17,429 nucleotides of DNA from an uncultured Novosphingobium sp. (GTDB lineage: Bacteria > Pseudomonadota > Alphaproteobacteria > Sphingomonadales > Sphingomonadaceae), in assembly GCA_946886365.1 (NCBI GenBank), contig CAMPIM010000083.1, positions 1 through 17,429 on the forward strand, given 5' to 3'. The notes under the pieces were generated by a model. That model worked only from the letters and a program-made list of their open reading frames with translations. It made no database searches and was not told the origin of the DNA. Shown here piece after piece: positions 12,532 to 17,429 of this stretch. A program made the translations under genes and the position numbers. Numbering within the stretch: position 1 is the stretch's first letter; the number at the start of each line of letters is the position of its first letter.

Positions 12532-14028
12532 TCACCGCCCAACCAACTCCTCCCCAGCCTCAACCCGATAATCCGCCAACACCGGCGCCGCCATCGCGTC
12601 GGCAAACGCCTCATAGCTCCAAGGCCAGCTAGCCGGGACGCCCGTCGCATCCAGATACCAGCTGTTACAACCCGATCCGAAGATCGTGGTGCGCGCCGCC
12701 GCAATGCGCCTTTCCTCATAATCAGCATGAGCGTCAGAGCTCGGTTCAACCGTCCGCACCTCTCCGGAGCGAAGGAGATCCAGCAACTGATCGACATAGG
12801 CCCATTGCTTCTCCGCAATATCGATCAGGGAGAAGTTGCCAACCGGCCCCGTCGGCCCGTTCAGCATGAAGAAGTTCGGAAAGCCCGGTATCGTCACCGC
12901 ATAATAAGCGGTCGGACGAACAGCCCACACATCATCCAGTGATACGCCGCCCCGGCCCAGCACCGTGGTCGGCCGGATGAAGCGATCAGCATGAAAGCCC
13001 GTCGCCAGCACCAGCGTGTCGAGTTCATGCAGCCGTCCATCCTCCATCCGCACACCCTTGGCTTCGACGCGCGCGATGCGGTCACGCTCCACCTCGACAT
13101 TGGGGTGCTGCACGGCGTCATAATAGGACCAGCTGTAGATCAGCCGCTTGCACGCCGCGCGATAATTGGGCCGCAGCTTTTCCTTCAGCTCAGGATCGCG
13201 AATGCTGTTTTCCAGATTGTCGAGGCAATATTGCTCGATCGCCGCGATCTCCGGACCATGCGTGTCCGTGATCGCGTGAGTAAAGCGGAAGATGTTGTCC
13301 CAATATTCCTTGTTGTTGCGAATGTCGTCGATCAGCGCGGGATCGCGACGGAATGCTTCCTTCTCTTCCTCGCTATACTGGAAATAGGGAACAGGCATGA
13401 TCCACTGCGGCGACCGCTGGAAATGCACCAGTTTCGACGCACGTGTATTGAGTGCCGTGATGATCTGCACGCCGGTAGACCCATTGCCGATCACGCCCAC
13501 CCGTGCGCCATCGACCGGGGCATCATCCTGCCAGCGGGCACTGTGGAAAGCCTGCCCCTCGAAACTGTCCAGACCTTCAATGTCGGGCAGCTTGGGATGG
13601 TGCAGCACACCCGAAGCGGCAATCACGACTTCGGCCTCAACCTCTTCGCCGGTGATCAGGCCCAGCCGCCAGAGGCCAGCGCCCTCGTCCCAAGCCGTTG
13701 ATACGACTTCGCTGTTGAAACGGACGTGCGGCATAATGCCATATTTCTCGGCCGTCTTTTCGAAATAGGTCTGTATTTCGCCGCCCTTGGCATAATAGGC
13801 GTCCCATTCCGCATAGGGCTCGAAACTATAGGTATAGGCGTGCGCTGGCACGTCGCAGGTCAGGCCCGGATAGCGGTTTTCCCGCCAGGTGCCGCCCAGC
13901 CGCCCGGCCTTTTCATAAACGGTGAAATCCTCGCCCGCTTGGCGCAGGCGGATGGCGGCAAGGATGCCGGCCATGCCCGCTCCAATAACGGCGAAGCGCA
14001 GACCTTTGCGGCCCTGATCGATGGACAA
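12532..14028 (-). CDS. Type I Baeyer-Villiger monooxygenase (FAD/NADPH)
   Basis: This 498-aa flavoprotein monooxygenase is predicted to insert one oxygen atom from O2 next to a carbonyl, turning a ketone into an ester or lactone using NADPH and FAD. The FAD Rossmann motif GAGMAG is at residues 16-21, and the conserved GGTWRENRYPG segment with Asp59 is at 45-59. The Baeyer-Villiger fingerprint FXGXXXHXXXW is complete (FEGQAFHSARW, 156-166), although the following residue is Gln rather than the usual Pro or Asp. The NADPH Rossmann motif GNGSTG is at 181-186. The start is taken as TTG at 14028 because AGGAG (14035-14039) lies 6 nt upstream; an ATG at 14097 would add 23 His/Arg-rich residues not expected in this family. 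It is the last gene of the leftward operon, 99 nt after the flavoprotein gene. The substrate is unknown. Confidence 0.92.
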   Translation of the reverse strand: MSIDQGRKGLRFAVIGAGMAGILAAIRLRQAGEDFTVYEKAGRLGGTWRENRYPGLTCDVPAHAYTYSFEPYAEWDAYYAKGGEIQTYFEKTAEKYGIMPHVRFNSEVVSTAWDEGAGLWRLGLITGEEVEAEVVIAASGVLHHPKLPDIEGLDSFEGQAFHSARWQDDAPVDGARVGVIGNGSTGVQIITALNTRASKLVHFQRSPQWIMPVPYFQYSEEEKEAFRRDPALIDDIRNNKEYWDNIFRFTHAITDTHGPEIAAIEQYCLDNLENSIRDPELKEKLRPNYRAACKRLIYSWSYYDAVQHPNVEVERDRIARVEAKGVRMEDGRLHELDTLVLATGFHADRFIRPTTVLGRGGVSLDDVWAVRPTAYYAVTIPGFPNFFMLNGPTGPVGNFSLIDIAEKQWAYVDQLLDLLRSGEVRTVEPSSDAHADYEERRIAAARTTIFGSGCNSWYLDATGVPASWPWSYEAFADAMAAPVLADYRVEAGEELVGR

Positions 14029-14034
14029 GTCACT

Positions 14035-14039
14035 CTCCT
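14035..14039 (-). promoter_or_regulatory. Ribosome binding site supporting a TTG start for the monooxygenase
   Basis: On the - strand AGGAG lies 6 nt upstream of TTG 14028. This decides the start against the upstream in-frame ATG at 14097, since the next in-frame ATG falls inside the FAD-binding loop. Confidence 0.7.
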
Positions 14040-14064
14040 GTCGGTTGTGTTTCTGACCATCATG

Positions 14065-14093
14065 ATGATGCGACGGGCAGCGCCGCGCATCAT
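14065..14093. repeat. Small inverted repeat in the gap before the monooxygenase gene
   Basis: ATGATGCG (14065-14072) and CGCATCAT (14086-14093) are exact reverse complements around a 13-base loop. This is in the 99-base gap between the flavoprotein stop and the monooxygenase start, the widest gap in the leftward operon. It might affect transcript stability; without more evidence it may be chance. Confidence 0.3.
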
Positions 14094-14127
14094 GCAAATG
14101 GATCAGGTCTTGACCGACAGACGAAGA

Positions 14128-15591
14128 TCAGCCCCGCGCCGCCTTCCGCCCGGCCTGACGCCCGAAGAAGGTGCAGTCGGCTAGGCTGAGGCCGGAGCTA
14201 TAGCCATGCCCCCAGGCCGGAAGACCCGAAGTACAGCGCCCCGCCGCGAACAGGCCCGCGACCGGCGCGCCAACGCGATCCAGCACCTCGCCATCGGTCG
14301 ATGTCCGCAGTCCCCCGAGCGTGAAGAAGCTGAAATAGCTGGTGGCGAAATTCAACTCCAGCGCCACGAACGGCCCCTGATCCAAAGGCGTCAGGATCGG
14401 CGCGCGCTTATGGAACAGCGGATCGCGCCCCTCCCGCGCATGCTGGTTGTAGAAAGCCATGGTGGCAGACAGCGTACCCGGCGCCATCTCCAGTTCGGCT
14501 TCCACCTCTTCCCAGCTGTCGCCAGTCCCCGCGATCGTCATGCCAGCCATCGGGAGCGGCTCGTCAAAATGGGCGATGTCGAGCAACAGATAGACCCTGT
14601 CGCCCATCTGGTCGACCGCAACGCGGCTCACCCGGCCATGATAACAATCTTCGTTGATGAAGCGCTGGCCCATCTGGTTGACGAACACGCCATAGGCCTG
14701 CGGTTCGGGCATGGTCCAGGGACAGGTGGTGAAGAACTGCTCCATATGGACGGCGTCACCGCCCGCGCTGACGCCCAGTTCGATCCCCACGCCATCATCC
14801 TGATCGCCGATCGGGCTGCTGATCTTGAACGTTTCCGGGCAATAACGGCGGCGCATATCTTCGTTGAAGGCAAAGCCGCCCGTGCAGAGGATAACGCCCT
14901 TCGCCGCCCGAACGAAGCGGTTGACATTGTCGATGCGCACGATGACCCCGACGACCCGCCGCGCTTCATCCTGCACCAGCGCCACGGCGCGGGCATCGGT
15001 CGTCACTTCAACGCCAAGCGCCTTCGCGCGAGCCTCCAGCAGATCCACCATCGGCCGCCCGCCGCCCCAACCCATATGGGCGATCACATGCCCACGCGGG
15101 GCAGGCTTCGCTATCTCGCAAAAGGGCCATGCCGCTTCGCTGCCCGACCAGATCAGGGTGGAATCGTCCGTCGGCTCGATATGCTTGCCGGGCAGATAAT
15201 TGCCGCGATAGGGGATGCCCTGCTCCTTCAGCCAGGCATAGTGGTTGAGCGACTCCTGCGCATAAAGATCGCACTTCGCCTCGTCCGCGCACGGCCCGCC
15301 CGCCGCCTTCAGATAGGCGGCCATATCCTCCGTGCTGTCCTCGAACCCCGCCGCGCGCTGGGCATCCGTCCCACCGCCGCCGCCGATATAAATCTCGCCG
15401 CCCGACAGTGCCGACGCGCCGCCGCTGCCCGAACCACGTTCGAACAGCATAACCCGCGCGCCTCCCGCCGCCGCTTCGATCGCGGCGCACGCACCCGTCG
15501 CGCCAAAGCCGATCACCGCGACGTCGGTTTCGAAATCCCACCGTTCGACCTTGCTGGCGGGATAGGGGCGATGAAGCGAAATGTCGGTCAC
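14128..15591 (-). CDS. FAD-dependent oxidoreductase of the 3-ketosteroid dehydrogenase/fumarate reductase family
   Basis: This 487-aa flavoprotein is of the FAD_binding_2 superfamily, which includes 3-ketosteroid delta-1 and delta-4 dehydrogenases, flavocytochrome c and fumarate reductases. The N-terminal Rossmann motif GFGATG at residues 28-33 is followed by LFERGSGSGGAS for FAD binding. A VILCTGGFAFNEDM segment and a C-terminal GLFAAGRCTSGLP...GHGYSSGLSLADC region complete the FAD domain. It has no obvious signal peptide or heme-binding CXXCH motif, so a cytoplasmic flavoenzyme that introduces or removes a C=C bond alpha-beta to a carbonyl is most likely. The substrate is not determined. 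The start is taken as GTG 15591, after a purine-rich AGAGGA about 9 nt upstream; the ATG at 15648 would overlap the upstream SDR gene by 26 bases and add 19 Arg-rich residues. It lies 31 nt after the SDR stop in the leftward operon. Confidence 0.85.
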   Translation of the reverse strand: MTDISLHRPYPASKVERWDFETDVAVIGFGATGACAAIEAAAGGARVMLFERGSGSGGASALSGGEIYIGGGGGTDAQRAAGFEDSTEDMAAYLKAAGGPCADEAKCDLYAQESLNHYAWLKEQGIPYRGNYLPGKHIEPTDDSTLIWSGSEAAWPFCEIAKPAPRGHVIAHMGWGGGRPMVDLLEARAKALGVEVTTDARAVALVQDEARRVVGVIVRIDNVNRFVRAAKGVILCTGGFAFNEDMRRRYCPETFKISSPIGDQDDGVGIELGVSAGGDAVHMEQFFTTCPWTMPEPQAYGVFVNQMGQRFINEDCYHGRVSRVAVDQMGDRVYLLLDIAHFDEPLPMAGMTIAGTGDSWEEVEAELEMAPGTLSATMAFYNQHAREGRDPLFHKRAPILTPLDQGPFVALELNFATSYFSFFTLGGLRTSTDGEVLDRVGAPVAGLFAAGRCTSGLPAWGHGYSSGLSLADCTFFGRQAGRKAARG

Positions 15592-15622
15592 GAAAAGCTG
15601 TCCTCTCCTTATGCGATCGAGA

Positions 15623-16378
15623 TCAGAAGGCCTTTGTCTGCCCCCCATCCACCATCAGCGTTTGGCCGGTGATATAACCTGCCGCGTCGCTTGCCAAAAA
15701 AACGGCGGCCGCGCCAATATCTTTTTCGCAATCGCCAATGCGCTTCAGTGATACCTTGCTGATCTGCGTATCATAATCGGCGGGCGCCCATTCCTTCCAC
15801 GCCATCACGCCCGGTGAATTGGCGAACGGGCAAATGATGTTCACCCGTACCGCTTCCGCGCCCCATTCGCTGGCCGCGATCTTGGATATGGCGCGGATCG
15901 CTTCCTTCGCCGCGCAGTAGGACCCCTGCGTCGGGATCGCATCGAACGCCGCGCCGGTCGCGAAGTTGATGACCGACCCCTTGGCTTTAACCAGATGCGG
16001 ATAGGCTTCACGCATCAACACGAAAGTTGGCCAGAAGCCGGTGTCGAAAGCAAGTTCCATGGCCTCGTCGGTCGTTTCGGCCATCGGCAACTGGCGCGAA
16101 GCCTGCGCCGCGTTCACCAGCACATCCAAACCGCCGAAATGCCCGACCGCCGCCTCGACGATCTTCGGCAACTCCGCCCGCTGCGCCAGATCGACGGCCA
16201 TGAAATGCACCTCGCCTCGCAGCGCCCGCAATTCCGCCTCGGTCGCACGGCCAAGCTCTTCCTCCCGATCGACGATCAGCACGCGGGCTCCCGCCTTGAC
16301 GAAGGCGGTTGCCACACCTTTGGCCACCCCGCGCGCGCCGCCGGTTACGATCGCTGCCTTGCCTTCCAGTGCCTTCAT
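15623..16378 (-). CDS. Short-chain dehydrogenase/reductase with non-standard active-site residues
   Basis: This 251-aa classical-size SDR is expected to interconvert an alcohol and a ketone with NAD(H). Asp37 at the end of strand 2 (VLIVDRE) suggests NAD rather than NADP. The active-site YXXXK is intact (Tyr154, Lys158). Several other signatures deviate by eye: the glycine motif reads TGGARGVA (third Gly replaced by Ala19), the NNAG motif reads NAAQ (89-92), the catalytic Ser position holds Thr141, and the tetrad Asn region reads DTGFWPTF with no Asn. The C-terminal SDR segment AAVFLASDAAGYITGQTLMVDGG is standard. ATG 16378 is chosen, with GGAG at 16385-16388 6 nt upstream; a start at 16423 would overlap the preceding SDR gene. 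The gene begins 22 nt after that gene's stop. Confidence 0.88.
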   Translation of the reverse strand: MKALEGKAAIVTGGARGVAKGVATAFVKAGARVLIVDREEELGRATEAELRALRGEVHFMAVDLAQRAELPKIVEAAVGHFGGLDVLVNAAQASRQLPMAETTDEAMELAFDTGFWPTFVLMREAYPHLVKAKGSVINFATGAAFDAIPTQGSYCAAKEAIRAISKIAASEWGAEAVRVNIICPFANSPGVMAWKEWAPADYDTQISKVSLKRIGDCEKDIGAAAVFLASDAAGYITGQTLMVDGGQTKAF

Positions 16379-16400
16379 GTCCTGCTCCGATCCGCTCTCA

Positions 16401-17216
16401 TTATGTGAAGTAAGCCCCGCCATTCACCGTCACGATGCTCCCCGTAGCAAAGCTGCCGTCATCGCCTGCCAGAAACGCCACGGCGCCCGCAATCTCGTCC
16501 GGATGGGCCAGCCGCTTCATCAGGCTATCCGCCGCGATCATGTCCTTCATCTCCGCAGGCAAAGTGGCATAGATCGGCGTCTCGGTTGCACCGGGATTGA
16601 CCGCATTGACCCGGATGCCGCGATCCGCCAGCTCCCGCGCCATCGCTCGCGTCATGCCCAGCACTGCTGCCTTGGCCGCGCAATAAGGGATAGGCCCATC
16701 GCCCTTCACGCCAGACGTCGATCCGATGTTGACGATGCTCCCGCCAGTCCCCTGTTCCGCCATCAACCGAACCGCCGCCCGGCTGCATTTGAACGTCCCG
16801 TCCAACGTCACGGCCAGCACGCCGGACCAGCCCTCATCCCCGCAATGGATCGTCTGATCGACAAAGGTCGTCGGCGCCTCGCCCCGCGCGATTTGCTCAG
16901 CCCGCTCCCCCTGCGCCGCATAATAGCGGTCCATGCCGTCCCCTGCCGCGCTACCCCGCCCGGCATTGTTGACCAGCACGTCGACGCCGCCCAGCGCCTC
17001 CTTCACCTGCGCAAAGGCCCTGTCCACTGAAGCTGTGTCCGCAACGTTGCAGGCAATCCCCACATGCGGCGCAGGCAACACCGCGCCAGCCGCCGCCGCA
17101 TCCAGATCAAGTATCGCGACCGTCGCCCCTTCGGCAGCGAGGCGCCGCGCAATAGCCGCACCAATCCCCTGCGCGCCGCCGGTCACGACAGCGCGTTTTC
17201 CTTTCAGCCGTTCCAT
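16401..17216 (-). CDS. Short-chain dehydrogenase/reductase, NAD-type with insertion after NNAG
   Basis: This 271-aa SDR is likely to oxidise a secondary alcohol or reduce a ketone of the pathway intermediate. The cofactor motif TGGAQGIG is at residues 12-19, Asp37 favours NAD, and NNAG is at 83-86. Catalytic Ser166, Tyr178 and Lys182 sit in NIGSTSG and YCAAK. The usual tetrad Asn (VNLxG) is Thr137. Between NNAG and the DEGW segment there are about 44 residues instead of roughly 18, an insertion containing DRYYAAQGERAEQIARGEAP. I recall similar insertions in an SDR subgroup of sphingomonads. ATG 17216 has AGAGGA at 17226-17231 9 nt upstream; the TTG at 17225 is too close to it. The start lies only 5 nt after the preceding SDR stop, so the genes are coupled. 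Confidence 0.93.
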   Translation of the reverse strand: MERLKGKRAVVTGGAQGIGAAIARRLAAEGATVAILDLDAAAAGAVLPAPHVGIACNVADTASVDRAFAQVKEALGGVDVLVNNAGRGSAAGDGMDRYYAAQGERAEQIARGEAPTTFVDQTIHCGDEGWSGVLAVTLDGTFKCSRAAVRLMAEQGTGGSIVNIGSTSGVKGDGPIPYCAAKAAVLGMTRAMARELADRGIRVNAVNPGATETPIYATLPAEMKDMIAADSLMKRLAHPDEIAGAVAFLAGDDGSFATGSIVTVNGGAYFT

Positions 17217-17221
17217 GGCGA

Positions 17222-17429
17222 TCAATCCTCTACTTCAGGACGCCAGGCGACGCCGTTCACATGCGCACCACCATCGGCAAAGAGGGTGTTGCCACTCATA
17301 TAGCCGCCGCCCTCGCTAGCGAGGAACACCGCGATCGGACCAATATCCGCTTCCGCGTCGCCAAATCGCCCGGCCGGAACCTGCTGCAAGATCGCCTGAG
17401 TCATCTCCGGATTGGCCGCAAAATAATCC
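17222..17429 (-). CDS. Short-chain dehydrogenase/reductase, C-terminal part only (gene continues past the window)
   Basis: About 68 C-terminal codons are present; the frame stays open to the right edge. They show the SDR C-terminal pattern: an AGRFGDAEADIGPIAVFLAS segment and a final YMSGNTLFADGG substrate/tetramer strand. The catalytic half lies outside the window. The stop (17222-17224) is 5 nt before the next SDR start, and the ribosome binding site of that gene lies within this coding end, showing they form one operon. This is at least the third SDR in the leftward cluster. Confidence 0.88.
   Translation of the reverse strand, partial: DYFAANPEMTQAILQQVPAGRFGDAEADIGPIAVFLASEGGGYMSGNTLFADGGAHVNGVAWRPEVED

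Noticed and set aside
14029..14097. 23-residue N-terminal extension of the monooxygenase to an ATG
   Set aside because: It is His/Arg-rich with no counterpart in the family, and the purine-rich site at 14035-14039 favours TTG 14028.
14206..15672. 488-codon open frame on the + strand opposite the FAD-dependent oxidoreductase gene
   Set aside because: It mirrors a clear flavoprotein gene. Its product is rich in Arg, His and Ala with no recognisable domain, as expected for the complement of GC-rich codons.
16041..17030. 329-codon open frame on the + strand opposite the two SDR genes
   Set aside because: It spans two genuine SDR genes and their intergenic gap on the other strand. The product is Arg/Ser/Ala-rich with no motif.

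Overview
The window is GC-rich bacterial DNA, most likely from an alphaproteobacterium of the sphingomonad group (Sphingobium, Novosphingobium, Sphingomonas or Sphingopyxis). That placement is an inference from the Caulobacter-type cpa/tad gene order, the protein style and an intergenic inverted repeat of a kind I recall from such genomes. No rRNA or tRNA marker is present to confirm it. There is no CRISPR array, transposase, integrase or phage gene, and no gene-free stretch over 300 bases.

Left half (1-8793, + strand): the distal part of a tight adherence (Tad/Flp) pilus operon. The order is cpaB (3' end only), cpaC (outer-membrane secretin), cpaE/tadZ-like localisation protein, cpaF/tadA (motor ATPase), tadB and tadC (inner-membrane platform), a tadD-like TPR protein, a 72-aa unrecognised exported protein, a tadG-like protein, the Flp pilin and tadE. 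From cpaB to tadG every start codon overlaps the preceding stop codon, giving eight coupled junctions in a row. The chain breaks just before the pilin, which has a 68-nt leader with a perfect 9-bp hairpin and its own strong ribosome binding site. The CpaE-like protein has lost its P-loop, and no cpaD is present between cpaC and cpaE.

Right half (9024-17429): redox enzymes in convergent arrangement. On the + strand are an aldo/keto reductase with a clear intrinsic terminator and a separately transcribed 717-aa Old Yellow Enzyme/2,4-dienoyl-CoA-reductase-type flavoprotein, preceded by an 11-bp palindrome. On the - strand, reading leftwards from the right edge, is a probable operon: SDR (partial), SDR, SDR, an FAD-dependent ketosteroid-dehydrogenase/fumarate-reductase-like flavoprotein, and a type I Baeyer-Villiger monooxygenase. 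The two convoys meet at a bidirectional terminator followed by a paired REP-like inverted repeat. SDRs (alcohol to ketone), a desaturase-type flavoprotein, an ene-reductase and a Baeyer-Villiger enzyme together fit oxidative attack on a cyclic or polycyclic ketone, for example a steroid, bile acid or terpenoid. The substrate is not determined by the sequence, and no lactone hydrolase, CoA ligase or regulator lies inside the window.

The points most worth following up are the pseudo-ATPase CpaE, the unknown small protein of the tad operon, the hairpin-led pilin gene at the 3' end, the ring-modification enzyme cluster with its palindromic and repeated upstream sites, and the REP-like pair whose arms differ only by compensatory changes in their hairpin stems.
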